A stretch of DNA of 64,000 nt. Origin: Methylobacterium sp. Leaf91. GTDB lineage: Bacteria; Pseudomonadota; Alphaproteobacteria; Rhizobiales; Beijerinckiaceae. The notes beneath the pieces are model-generated. The model worked only from the letters and a program-made list of their open reading frames with translations, was not told the origin of the DNA and made no database searches. The stretch spans positions 124,978 through 188,977 of the forward strand of contig NZ_LMMP01000051.1 in the NCBI RefSeq assembly GCF_001422815.1. Direction: 5' to 3'. Shown in pieces: positions 8,761 through 16,555 of this stretch. A program made the position numbers and the translations under genes. Position 1 is the stretch's first letter; every line of letters begins with the position of its first letter.

Positions 8761-9576
8761 ATGAAGCCCCCGATCGGACGCGAGACCACGCTCTGCATGT
8801 CCCTGTCGGGACGGCCGGGTCATTTCGGGTCGCGTTTCCACAACCAGCTCTACGAGCTCATGGGGCTCGACTACGTCTACAAGGCCTTCACCACGACCGA
8901 CCTGCCGGCTGCGATCGGCGGCATACGGGCTCTGGGCATTCGTGGCTGCGCCGTCTCGATGCCGTTCAAGGAGACCGTGATCCCGCTTCTCGATCGCCTC
9001 GAAGCTTCGGCCGCGGCCATCGACAGCGTCAACACGGTGGTGAACGAGGCCGGCTGCCTCACCGGCTACAATACCGATTACATCGCGGTCCGCCTGCTCA
9101 TCGAGAAGCACGGCATCGATCCGCAGACACCGTTCCTCCTGCGCGGGTCCGGCGGGATGGCCAAGGCCGTCGTCTCAGCCCTGCGCGATGCGGGCTTCGT
9201 GGATGGTACGGTCGTCGCCCGTAATGAACCGGCCGGGCGCGCCCTGGCGGAAAGCCATGGCTATGGCTGGCGCCCCGAGATCGGCGAGGCGCAGGCCCCG
9301 CTCCTCATCAACGTCACACCCCTCGGTATGGAAGGGCCGGAGGCCGAAACCCTCGCCTTTCCGCCCCCTCAGATCGCTGCCTGCATCGTCGCCTTCGACG
9401 TGGTGGCGCTGCCTTCGGCGACGCCCTTCCTACGGGCGGCCGAAAGCATGGGAAAGCGCGTCATCACCGGCCACGACGTGGTGGTACTGCAGGCTCTCGA
9501 GCAGTTCGTTCTCTATACGGGCCGAACTCCCGACGAGAATCAGGTGAAAGAGGCCGCGGCCTTCGCCCGGACCTGA
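8761..9576 (+). CDS. Shikimate 5-dehydrogenase-like protein (HI0607/SdhL type)
   Basis: This 271-residue protein has a substrate domain with GSRFHNQLYELMGLDYVYKAF and RGCAVSMPFKE (the lysine of shikimate dehydrogenases). SVNTVVN and GYNTDY carry the catalytic Asp, and an NAD(P) domain with RGSGGMAKAV and INVTPLGM follows. The F-G-S-R-F-H-N opening and the YKAF segment match the shikimate-dehydrogenase-like group typified by H. influenzae HI0607, which is distinct from AroE and much less active on shikimate. A main AroE is therefore probably elsewhere. Start chosen at the ATG at 8761; 16 further codons upstream are open. Confidence 0.8.
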   Translation: MKPPIGRETTLCMSLSGRPGHFGSRFHNQLYELMGLDYVYKAFTTTDLPAAIGGIRALGIRGCAVSMPFKETVIPLLDRLEASAAAIDSVNTVVNEAGCLTGYNTDYIAVRLLIEKHGIDPQTPFLLRGSGGMAKAVVSALRDAGFVDGTVVARNEPAGRALAESHGYGWRPEIGEAQAPLLINVTPLGMEGPEAETLAFPPPQIAACIVAFDVVALPSATPFLRAAESMGKRVITGHDVVVLQALEQFVLYTGRTPDENQVKEAAAFART

Positions 9577-9726
9577 CGGAAGCGGTCCGTCCGCATGCGG
9601 CTTCCCCCTCTTTTCCATGAGAGAAAACTAAGGGAATCCTGCAGAATATTTCCGTCTTTCTGCTTGCTATGGGGCAGGGCGGACAATAGGTATTGCTCAA
9701 GCGCGGTCGTGCCGCGCATCTGAGAT

Positions 9727-9742
9727 GTCTTCTAAAGAAGAC
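9727..9742. promoter_or_regulatory. 16-bp palindrome in the pqqA leader
   Basis: GTCTTCT-AA-AGAAGAC is a perfect inverted repeat with a 2-base centre, ending 21 bases before the pqqA start codon. It could be a repressor site or a small leader hairpin. Its role is inferred only from position and symmetry. Confidence 0.4.
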
Positions 9743-9763
9743 TTGCAACGCAGGAGAAATATC

Positions 9764-9853
9764 ATGGCTTGGACTGCCCCCGTCGTTCAGGAAGTGTGTG
9801 TCGGCATGGAAGTCACCAGCTACGAGTCGGCTGAGATCGACACCTTCAACTAA
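9764..9853 (+). CDS. pqqA: PQQ precursor peptide PqqA (orphan copy)
   Basis: This 29-codon gene encodes a peptide starting MAWTAPVVQEVCVGMEV and ending ESAEIDTFN. It closely resembles the PqqA of methylotrophs. Glu16 and Tyr20, in the E-V-T-S-Y motif, are the two residues crosslinked by PqqE/PqqD to begin pyrroloquinoline quinone synthesis. AGGAG stands 7 bases before the ATG and a strong terminator follows, so it is a one-gene transcript. No pqqB, C, D or E occurs in the window, although pqqA usually leads that operon. It is either an extra copy or a physically separated precursor gene. Confidence 0.9.
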   Translation: MAWTAPVVQEVCVGMEVTSYESAEIDTFN

Positions 9854-9910
9854 GTCGGCCGGAAGCGTCTACGCTTCCCACCGATAGAGCGAGACCAAGG
9901 TCTCCGCGAG

Positions 9911-9933
9911 AAGCCGCCTTCGGGCGGCTTTTT
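9911..9933 (+). terminator. Rho-independent terminator of pqqA
   Basis: An 8-bp stem AAGCCGCC / GGCGGCTT with a TTCG tetraloop is followed directly by TTT, 57 bp after the pqqA stop codon. Confidence 0.9.
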
Positions 9934-9965
9934 GCGTTCATGATACTGGGTGACGCCTGCACCGT

Positions 9966-11123
9966 TCAGGGTTTGGTATCGGCTTCGCGCTCGCGCCGTC
10001 GGCTCAGGATGGCATCGAGGCGCGCGACGATGATGGCGAGTTCGCTCTGACGCCTGACGCCGAGCTTGCCGAAGATCGCTTTCAGGTGAACCCGCACCGT
10101 GCCCTCCCGGACCGCGAGCAATTCCGCCGCCTCCCGGGGCGAGCTTCCCCGGCCGATCTCCATCGCCACAAGAGCCTGCATCCGCGTCAGGCCCAGTTGC
10201 TCGAGTTGCGGGGCAACGGAAACCAACACTGGCGGCGTGACGGGATGGAGCAGGAGCAGGACCCCGCCCTTGGCCGAGCCGATCAATTCGAGACCGGGCT
10301 CACCGGTGCGCAGGGGCATCGCCTCCGCCAGCAGCCAGGGGGACCCACTCGACGAGCGCAGGATGATGGGTTCGGCCGCGCAGGGCCTGTTCTCCGCCAG
10401 GGCGGAGGCGACGAGGCGGTCGAGTCGCGGGCCATCGGCCGCCACAACGGTCCTCACGGGCTGGCCCAGGGCGATCTTCAGGCAACCGGCAACCATCCTC
10501 TCGGAGCCGGGATTGACGAACCGCACGGCGCCACCCCGATCGAGCAGGACGACGCCGATCTCCGCCCGCGCCAGGGCCGAGCCGAGATCGGCCGCCTGCC
10601 GGTGGGCGACGCCGAGCCGCGCCGTGAGGTCGAAGGCCCGCGCGACATGCGGCCCCAACAGCGTGAGCAGGCCGATCTCCCCGGCTTCGAAGTAGCCTTT
10701 GCCGGCCTCGCGCAGGGCGCTCACCGTCATCAGTCCGCCGCCGGGATCGGGGGCGAAGAAGGCCACGAGTTCGTCGAGCCCGTGCTTGGCGCAGAAATCC
10801 TGAAAGAAGGGATCCTTGCGCTTGTCCTCCGGCGTGAACAGCATCGCATCCGCCACGACGAGGCCGGGCCGCATCCCGAGCCCCCGCGCGCGGGCGATAC
10901 GGCTGTCATGCTCCCACCACCCGCCGCTATACGCGTCGTGCACCTCCCGCAGGCTGTCCGAATGGAGTGTGTCCGCCGTCCGGCGAGGATCGTAGGAGAC
11001 GATCACCGTCCCCCGCGCTCCGAGGCAGGCGCTCACCTGCTCGAGAACACCCGGCCAGAGCGAGGCATCGAGGGCGGCCGCGTAGCAGGCATCGACGAGA
11101 CGCAGCGGGTCAGGATTGGTCAT
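9966..11123 (-). CDS. LuxR-type HTH regulator with N-terminal sensor region (A)
   Basis: This 385-residue protein has a LuxR/FixJ helix-turn-helix at its C-terminus (LTRMQALVAMEIGRGSSPRE, then AVREGTVRVHLKAIFGKLGV). A PAS-like middle (about residues 190-290, VLLDRGGAVRFVNPGSERMV) and an N-terminal roughly 180-residue domain precede it. The N-terminal part (ALDASLWPGVLEQVSACLG, WWEHDSRIARA, FFQDFCAKHGL) is shared in layout with the regulators at 11211-12314 and 15419-16522. It is not the acyl-homoserine-lactone domain of LuxR. No receiver domain is present. Ligand and target are unknown; nearby pqqA and the RTX gene are possible targets. Confidence 0.8.
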   Translation of the reverse strand: MTNPDPLRLVDACYAAALDASLWPGVLEQVSACLGARGTVIVSYDPRRTADTLHSDSLREVHDAYSGGWWEHDSRIARARGLGMRPGLVVADAMLFTPEDKRKDPFFQDFCAKHGLDELVAFFAPDPGGGLMTVSALREAGKGYFEAGEIGLLTLLGPHVARAFDLTARLGVAHRQAADLGSALARAEIGVVLLDRGGAVRFVNPGSERMVAGCLKIALGQPVRTVVAADGPRLDRLVASALAENRPCAAEPIILRSSSGSPWLLAEAMPLRTGEPGLELIGSAKGGVLLLLHPVTPPVLVSVAPQLEQLGLTRMQALVAMEIGRGSSPREAAELLAVREGTVRVHLKAIFGKLGVRRQSELAIIVARLDAILSRRREREADTKP

Positions 11124-11210
11124 GGCGATCCGACGAACCCGAGTGGGCGGCGCTTTTCATACAGGCAACTCCACGGGACAACAGGACACGGATCGGCTCG
11201 TCCGATCGTC

Positions 11211-12314
11211 TTACGATGTCCGCCAGTCCGGCGGGGTCGTTCCCGCGAGGAGCCCGACGAGTTCGGCTTGGCGGTTGGTTCCGGTCTTGGACAGGACGGA
11301 TCGCAGCTGCGTCCGGACCGTGCTGGTGGCGACGCCGGTCCGCAGGGCGATGTCCTCCACCGTCCTGCACAGGGCGATCTCGCGCGCCACCCGCGCTTCG
11401 GCCACGGTCAGGTCGAACAGGCCGGACAAAACAGTGAGGTCGGGCGCGGCGCCTTGCGCCACGGGCGTGAAGATCGCGATGGCGGAGGCGGCGTTGAACA
11501 GGTCCGCCGCCGCCCGCCGGATCGGCAGGAGATGCAGGATCACCGGGCCGCGCTCGTCCGTGGCCGGGATCGGGATGGACCGGGTCGAGGTCCGCCGCTC
11601 CGTCGCCAGTCCTTCGAGGGCCCGCTCCAGCAGGCGGTCCGCCTCCGGGTTGGACAGGGTCAGGCGATGCGCCTCCCGGATGGTGCTTCCGAGGAACGCC
11701 GCGCAGCCGGCATTGATGGCCAGGATCTGGGATTGCCTGCCGAGGATCGCGGCGGGAATGTCGACGACATCGAGCGCCTGAGCCGCCACCCTGACGGTCT
11801 GCAGCCGCAGCCTCGCCGACATGGTGGCTGCCCGGGCGAGGTGAGGGCGCAGGGCATCGAGGCGGGCGACGATCTCGCCGGGGACGGGACCGCGCGCGAA
11901 TTCCCGCTCCACGTTGAGGATGAGCCGATCCCCGCTCGGCACCGCGATGGCGCTGGCGACGCCCCAACCCAGGCCCCTCGGCCGCAGAAAGTCCCGAAAG
12001 ACCGGCTCCACCTCCATCTCGGCGGCGGTGTAGACGTCGAGGTCGGTGAGGAAGCCGGCATGTTCCCTGGCGAACAACCGCGCCGGCCTGTCGGTCCGCG
12101 CCGGCCAGCCCCCGGCGACATATTCGGCGATCCCCGCCTCGAAGCCCGGGGACGTGACGTATCTGAACTCGCTGCCCACCGTCGTGAACAAAAGCGCGCC
12201 TTGTCCCTCGCCGACCCGCACCAGTTCGGCCAGTACACTAGGCCACATCTCCGGAATGACGGCGGCTTCGTAGATATGGTCGATCAGGACTTCGGAACTG
12301 ACGGTCATTGGCAT
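11211..12314 (-). CDS. LuxR-type HTH regulator with N-terminal sensor region (B)
   Basis: This 367-residue paralogue of its neighbour has an N-terminal sensor-like region (EMWPSVLAELVRVG, EPVFRDFLRPRGLGWG). A PAS-like middle (VVDIPAAILGRQSQILAINA) and a C-terminal LuxR helix-turn-helix (LTVAEARVAREIALCRTVED, TGVATSTVRTQLRSVLSKTG) follow. It is transcribed away from the RTX gene at 12605, with a 290-bp shared control region. Gene A lies 87 bp downstream on the same strand, so A and B may be cotranscribed. Autoregulation and control of the RTX gene are plausible but not shown. Confidence 0.8.
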   Translation of the reverse strand: MPMTVSSEVLIDHIYEAAVIPEMWPSVLAELVRVGEGQGALLFTTVGSEFRYVTSPGFEAGIAEYVAGGWPARTDRPARLFAREHAGFLTDLDVYTAAEMEVEPVFRDFLRPRGLGWGVASAIAVPSGDRLILNVEREFARGPVPGEIVARLDALRPHLARAATMSARLRLQTVRVAAQALDVVDIPAAILGRQSQILAINAGCAAFLGSTIREAHRLTLSNPEADRLLERALEGLATERRTSTRSIPIPATDERGPVILHLLPIRRAAADLFNAASAIAIFTPVAQGAAPDLTVLSGLFDLTVAEARVAREIALCRTVEDIALRTGVATSTVRTQLRSVLSKTGTNRQAELVGLLAGTTPPDWRTS

Positions 12315-12340
12315 CGTCTAAACCAGATCCAGCACACGTT

Positions 12341-12360
12341 ATGATGAAGATCGACATCAT
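12341..12360. promoter_or_regulatory. Candidate operator upstream of LuxR gene B
   Basis: An inverted repeat ATGATG-N8-CATCAT lies 27 bp upstream of the regulator start, in the divergent region shared with the RTX gene. Short arms make this a weak prediction. Confidence 0.25.
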
Positions 12361-12604
12361 TATGTAATCCGCATCGATGGGCCGGCCGCGGCGGACTCCG
12401 CATGAATGCCGAAATGCTTGATTTTAAGGCATGGCTTATCATGGCTTGAGCCCACCAGCACAGTCCACAAGCGAATCGTTGACTCGACATACTCCGTTTG
12501 GGGGATGTGCGGCATGCAATCGGGTGCTCTAACCGCGCCGGGCAAACGAATGACCGTCGTGATGTTCGAGATTCGAGACGGTCACGACGCCTTTCCAGGG
12601 GAAG

Positions 12605-13891
12605 ATGACCATCACGGCGACGCGCAACGTTCCGGGCACCTACGCAACGATCGCCGATGCCATCGCGGCTTCGGATCCCGGAGATACGATCGCGGCCTCC
12701 GCTGCATATGGCGGGAATGAGACGGCTACCGTGACGGTCGACGACCTTCGTTTCAGCTCCCCCTCCAGCGTTACCGGCACGGATTCGGTGCTGGTTTCCA
12801 ATGCCGGCCTGACCGCTGGTGTCACCACCATCGGATCGGCCAGGAACGACACCCTCATCGGTGGCCTCGGCAACGACACCTACGTCACCGAGGCCCTGGA
12901 CGGCGGCACCGACCTCGTCCTGAGCTCGGTCTCCCTAACCCTCGGCGACAATGTCGAAAACCTGACCCTGACGGGCGCGATCGCCCTCGACGGCACCGGC
13001 AACGCCCTGGCCAACCGGATCACCGGCAATGCCGCCGCCAACGTCCTCGACGGCGGCACTGGCCGCGATACCCTCATCGGTGGCCTCGGCAACGACATCT
13101 ACGTCACCGATGGCGGCGACACGATCGTCGAGGCGCTCGGCGCCGGAACCGACCTCGTTCGGAGTTCGGCGACCCTGACCCTTGGCGGAAATCTGGAGAA
13201 CCTCACCCTCACCGGAACGGGGGCGATCAAGGCGACGGGCAACGCCCTCGACAACGTGCTTTTGGGCAACGATGCCGCCAGCGTCCTCAATGGCGGGACC
13301 GGTACCGACAGGCTCACCGGTGGATTGGGCAACGACACCTACATCACCGATGGTGGCGACAAGATCTTCGAGGTGGCGGGGGGCGGCATCGATCTCGTGC
13401 GGAGTTCGGTGGCGTTCAGCCTCGGCAACGAGCTCGAGAGCCTTCTCCTCACCGGCAGCGCGGACATCATCGGGAATGGCAACGACCTCGCCAACACGCT
13501 CACCGGCAATAGCGGTGCCAACATGCTCAATGGCGGTCTGGGCGACGACATCCTGAAGGGCGGAGCCGGTGCCGACATCTTCTTCTTCAAAACGGCGCTC
13601 GGCTCGGGCAATGTCGACAGCATCGTCGACTTCGCCGCCATCGACGACACGCTCCGACTCGAGAACGGAATCTTCACGGCACTGACCAAGACCGGAACCC
13701 TGGCGGCGGGTGCCTTCAAGGATCTCGGCGCGGCCGGTGCCATCCTCGATGCGGACGACCGGATCCTCTACGATTCGCGGACGGGCGCCGTCTCCTACGA
13801 CGTGGACGGCAGCGGATCGGCCGACGCCCTCCAGTTCGCCCTCCTCACCTCGCGCCCAGTCCTGACATTCCAAGATATCCTCATGGTCTAG
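12605..13891 (+). CDS. RTX repeat protein, putative type I secreted
   Basis: This 428-residue protein has no signal peptide. Residues 1-75 start with TITATRNVPGTYATIADAIA, resembling the entry strand of secreted beta-helix proteins. From about residue 80 there are three tandem units of 73-80 residues, each with GGLGNDTY-like nonapeptides, an ENLTLTG beta-strand block and an ANVLDGGTG block. These are calcium-binding RTX rolls. The end (ILDADDRILYDSRTGAVSYD, then a hydrophobic tail FQDILMV) looks like an uncleaved type I secretion signal and is shared with the protease at 36558-39581. No catalytic domain is visible, so it may be an adhesin or structural surface protein. No ABC exporter is nearby. 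Confidence 0.8.
   Translation: MTITATRNVPGTYATIADAIAASDPGDTIAASAAYGGNETATVTVDDLRFSSPSSVTGTDSVLVSNAGLTAGVTTIGSARNDTLIGGLGNDTYVTEALDGGTDLVLSSVSLTLGDNVENLTLTGAIALDGTGNALANRITGNAAANVLDGGTGRDTLIGGLGNDIYVTDGGDTIVEALGAGTDLVRSSATLTLGGNLENLTLTGTGAIKATGNALDNVLLGNDAASVLNGGTGTDRLTGGLGNDTYITDGGDKIFEVAGGGIDLVRSSVAFSLGNELESLLLTGSADIIGNGNDLANTLTGNSGANMLNGGLGDDILKGGAGADIFFFKTALGSGNVDSIVDFAAIDDTLRLENGIFTALTKTGTLAAGAFKDLGAAGAILDADDRILYDSRTGAVSYDVDGSGSADALQFALLTSRPVLTFQDILMV
12851..13340 (+). repeat. Tandem DNA repeats encoding RTX units
   Basis: The segment ACCCTCATCGGTGGCCTCGG recurs exactly 219 bp later (12851 and 13070), with a diverged third unit about 240 bp further on. The high DNA identity of units one and two suggests recent duplication or gene conversion within the RTX gene. 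Confidence 0.7.
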
Positions 13892-14157
13892 GACACCTGA
13901 CGGGCCTCCCGCTGACGATCGGGGTCACGCGGAACGGGGCGGGAGCCCGATTTCATAAGAGCCACGCGCCGACACCCGGCGGCATGAAACTGCCCGGTCT
14001 GGGGATTGCCCCGGGCTCCCCGGGGAGGCGGGGACCGAGGCGCCATGGCCTCGGAACGGTAGAAGACATCGTTCACCCTGTCTCGAAACCACGCCGCAAC
14101 GTATCGCCGCCATGATGTGGCATTCACGCGCCGAACGGCGGCAAGATCGAGGCTTCC

Positions 14158-14307
14158 ATGATCACGGATCTTCACGTCTGGCGGCTCTTCATCGCGCTCG
14201 GCGCCTTGGGCGCGGCGACCGCACCGCTGCTGAAGCCGTTTCTGTCTTATGAACGGCCAAGCCGATGTGCGCGCCGGCACAGCGAAACGGATCGCGGCCA
14301 GCTATGA
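14158..14307 (+). CDS. Possible 49-residue membrane peptide
   Basis: A short open frame starts MITDLHVWRLFIALGALGAA and has one hydrophobic segment, then a basic tail. It has no clear ribosome binding site and no family that I recognise. The alternative is that 13892-14378 is non-coding. Confidence 0.2.
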   Translation: MITDLHVWRLFIALGALGAATAPLLKPFLSYERPSRCARRHSETDRGQL

Positions 14308-14378
14308 ACCATTCAGCCGCCATAGGCGCATGATCTCAAGGTGACGATCCGACCGCGACGCAGCCCCAGGAATCCGAC

Positions 14379-14531
14379 ATGACAGTTGCACGTCCCTTCC
14401 GCTGGCTGCTCGCCCTCGTCACGCTGGTCCTGCCGGCATCGCTGATCCAGGCTCGGCCTCCGGTCGACGGATGTGAACGCGGCAAGGCGAAGGATGCTCA
14501 GAGTCAGGTCGTCTTCCGCCACTACATCTGA
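14379..14531 (+). CDS. Possible small secreted protein
   Basis: This 50-codon frame begins MTVARPFRWLLALVTLVLPA, which reads as an n-region with two arginines and a hydrophobic core, followed by SLIQA as a possible signal-peptidase site. The mature part would be only about 25 residues (PPVDGCERGKAKDAQ and a short tail). AGGA lies 8 bases before the ATG. It may be the intact N-terminus of a gene truncated by a stop or frameshift, because GC-rich coding-like sequence continues downstream to about 14700. Confidence 0.35.
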   Translation: MTVARPFRWLLALVTLVLPASLIQARPPVDGCERGKAKDAQSQVVFRHYI

Positions 14532-14781
14532 TCCTGATCCCGGATCGGCGGCAGCTTCGCGGAATCCGTCGTCCTGTTCCCGGAATTCCGGAATGGCATC
14601 CCCTCATCTCAGCCGCTCGCCCTCGTTGGACGGCAGAACATTGATGGAGCGGCAAGGCCACCGGCTCCCTTCAGCTACGGTTCAACCAGTATGGTCTAGC
14701 TTGGGCAGCCTTACGAGATAGGCCGCCCCGGTCCGGTGGCGGCGGGATTGCGCAAGGCGCGTCGCGCACCCCGTGGAAGCC

Positions 14782-15060
14782 ATGCTCGCTCTCCCCACAA
14801 CGACCCTCGGCACGCCCGTCCTGCACATCCCGCCCAGGGGGGCGGAGCTTCCCCGCCCCGGCGCGGAGGCATCCCAGGCCTTCCTACGTAGCATGATACC
14901 CGGCCTCGATCTCGCCTTCGGCCTCGAGAGCGCTGCCGACCTGCCCGAGGACATTGCACGGCTGATCGCCCGGCTTCATGCCGGCCCCCTGGGTGCGCTT
15001 TCACAGGAAACGGCTTCGGACAGCACTCGATTGTCGGCGCCTGCCTACGAGCCGGCCTGA
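14782..15060 (+). CDS. Hypothetical protein, about 92 residues
   Basis: The open frame has balanced composition: a proline-rich first third (TPVLHIPPRGAELPRPGAEA) and a helical middle (SQAFLRSMIPGLDLAFGLES, then DLPEDIARLIARLHAG). GTGGA lies close to the ATG at 14782; a GTG at 14773 is also possible. I recognise no family. The helical central part argues that it is translated. Confidence 0.4.
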   Translation: MLALPTTTLGTPVLHIPPRGAELPRPGAEASQAFLRSMIPGLDLAFGLESAADLPEDIARLIARLHAGPLGALSQETASDSTRLSAPAYEPA

Positions 15061-15418
15061 TGCCGGCGATGGAGCGGCAAGCCCAGGCGCGGCGAAGCGA
15101 GCGGCGTGGCGATGATCGAAGGGATCCAGCTCCCCCGCCCTGCAGCGTTCTTGCAACTATTGACCGTCGATTGCTCTATGCAGGTCCGAATCTTTGACCA
15201 ACCGCTAGCTCTTCGAACGCTCTATCTATTTATAACTATCAGTAAATATTGCAATATTGCCAGAAATTTCAACCACAATATGATCCGTTTATAAAATAGG
15301 CACCTCATCCAACAAAAACATATCAAGGTCTTTTCAATTTAGTTCAGCCGGGTTATTTTTCTTCAGCCGAGAGTGCATCGCTTTACGCGGGAGCGTTCGA
15401 CGCCGCTGAAGGATCAAG
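15061..15418. other. 358-bp AT-rich intergenic region
   Basis: Base composition changes sharply near 15160: 15170-15370 is strongly AT-rich, unlike the flanking GC-rich genes. It contains the 14-bp perfect palindrome at 15245-15258 and several TATAAT-like tracts. No gene is supported. It is the upstream region of LuxR-type gene C and may be a silenced or foreign promoter region. Confidence 0.6.
15245..15258. promoter_or_regulatory. 14-bp perfect palindrome AATATTGCAATATT
   Basis: A perfect inverted repeat lies in the AT-rich region 161 bp upstream of the LuxR-type gene C start. Dyad symmetry fits an operator, but AT-rich DNA produces palindromes easily. Confidence 0.3.
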
Positions 15419-16522
15419 ATGTTCCTCGACGACGAGACTTTGCAAGACATCGAAAACTCGCTCGTCACATCCGCGCTTCAGTCTCATGACTGGGACAAAG
15501 CAGTCGCCAAAATCGCGACTTCCACGGGCGCGAGAGGGGTCGTCGCCATCCCGTTGAAGGGACGCGTACCCGGCCTGCCGATGAGCGCCAGTCTCGAAGC
15601 GGTGGCCGACGGCTATTTTCGCGACGGCTGGTCGAAGAACGATTACCGCGTGAGAGGCGTCCCCAAGCTTCTCAAGACAGGCATGTTCGTCGATCAGGAC
15701 TACGCGACGCCGGAGGCCATGCGATCCGAAGCGTTCTACGCCGACTACTTGCGCAGCCACGGCTTTCAATGGTCCGCCGGACTGATGGTCCAGGCGGGCG
15801 ATGATGCTTGGGTGATGATGATGCAGCGGACCATCCAACAGGGGCCCTACACCTTGGATGAGCAGATCGCCTTGCGGCGCCTCATCGCCCCCCTCAACCG
15901 GGCCGCCCAACTGGCCCACAGCCTCGGCGAGGCGCGTCTCACGGGCATCGCCGACGCCCTGGAAACGGTCCGCAATCCTAGCGTGCTCCTCGACAGGACG
16001 GGACGGGTTCTGCGGGTGAGCAGCGGCGCGGAACGCCTGTTCGGACCCGATCTGACTGTGCGGCTCGGGGAACTCGTCGTTCCCTCCGATGCTCAGGCCA
16101 CGGCCCGGCTTCGCGCGCATATCACCGGCGCCATCTGGTCCAATCCGCAAGCTGTCTCACTCGCCTCCGCGCCGATCGTCATCCGCCGGGAGGCCAAGCG
16201 GCCTCTCACTCTCCGGGTTCAGCCCCTGCGCAAGGCGGGGCTGGAGTATTTCGACGGCTGCCGCGCCATTCTGACGATCACGGACCTCGATGACAGCCGG
16301 GAACTCGCCGGTGACATCCTGAAAACGTTGTACGGGCTAACGCCACGGGAGGCCGAGCTCTGCCACAGCCTGCTGGCCGGCCACAGCACCGGCGAATGCG
16401 CGGACAGGCTCGGCATATCGATCCATACCACCCGGACCCATCTGAAGAAGATCTTCGTCAAGACGGATACGGCGAGCCAGACGGAACTGATGATCGTCCT
16501 GAGCCGAAACTTCGGCCTCTGA
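15419..16522 (+). CDS. LuxR-type HTH regulator with N-terminal sensor region (C)
   Basis: This is the third member (367 residues) of the local family. The N-terminal region has TSALQSHDWDKAVAKIATST, GYFRDGWSKNDYRVRGVP and YADYLRSHGFQWSAGLM. A PAS-like middle (PSVLLDRTGRVLRVSSGAER) follows, and a canonical C-terminal LuxR helix-turn-helix (YGLTPREAELCHSLLAGHST, RLGISIHTTRTHLKKIFVKT). It shares domain order and length with regulators A and B but faces the opposite way. Its own promoter region is AT-rich. Ligand and targets are unknown. Confidence 0.8.
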   Translation: MFLDDETLQDIENSLVTSALQSHDWDKAVAKIATSTGARGVVAIPLKGRVPGLPMSASLEAVADGYFRDGWSKNDYRVRGVPKLLKTGMFVDQDYATPEAMRSEAFYADYLRSHGFQWSAGLMVQAGDDAWVMMMQRTIQQGPYTLDEQIALRRLIAPLNRAAQLAHSLGEARLTGIADALETVRNPSVLLDRTGRVLRVSSGAERLFGPDLTVRLGELVVPSDAQATARLRAHITGAIWSNPQAVSLASAPIVIRREAKRPLTLRVQPLRKAGLEYFDGCRAILTITDLDDSRELAGDILKTLYGLTPREAELCHSLLAGHSTGECADRLGISIHTTRTHLKKIFVKTDTASQTELMIVLSRNFGL

Positions 16523-16555
16523 GCAGACGACGAGGCGCTCGGTCACGCGGCGAGA

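Noticed and set aside
10086..12344. 752-codon plus-strand frame opposite the two LuxR-type genes
   Set aside because: Shadow of the minus-strand genes with low-complexity composition; the minus-strand frames have clear helix-turn-helix domains.
13888..14280. 130-codon minus-strand frame after the RTX gene
   Set aside because: Arg/Pro-rich, with no ribosome binding site and no family resemblance; it overlaps a hairpin-prone GC-rich stretch.
9966..16522. Quorum-sensing LuxR/LuxI system
   Set aside because: The three LuxR-type proteins lack the autoinducer-binding domain and there is no luxI-type synthase in the window.
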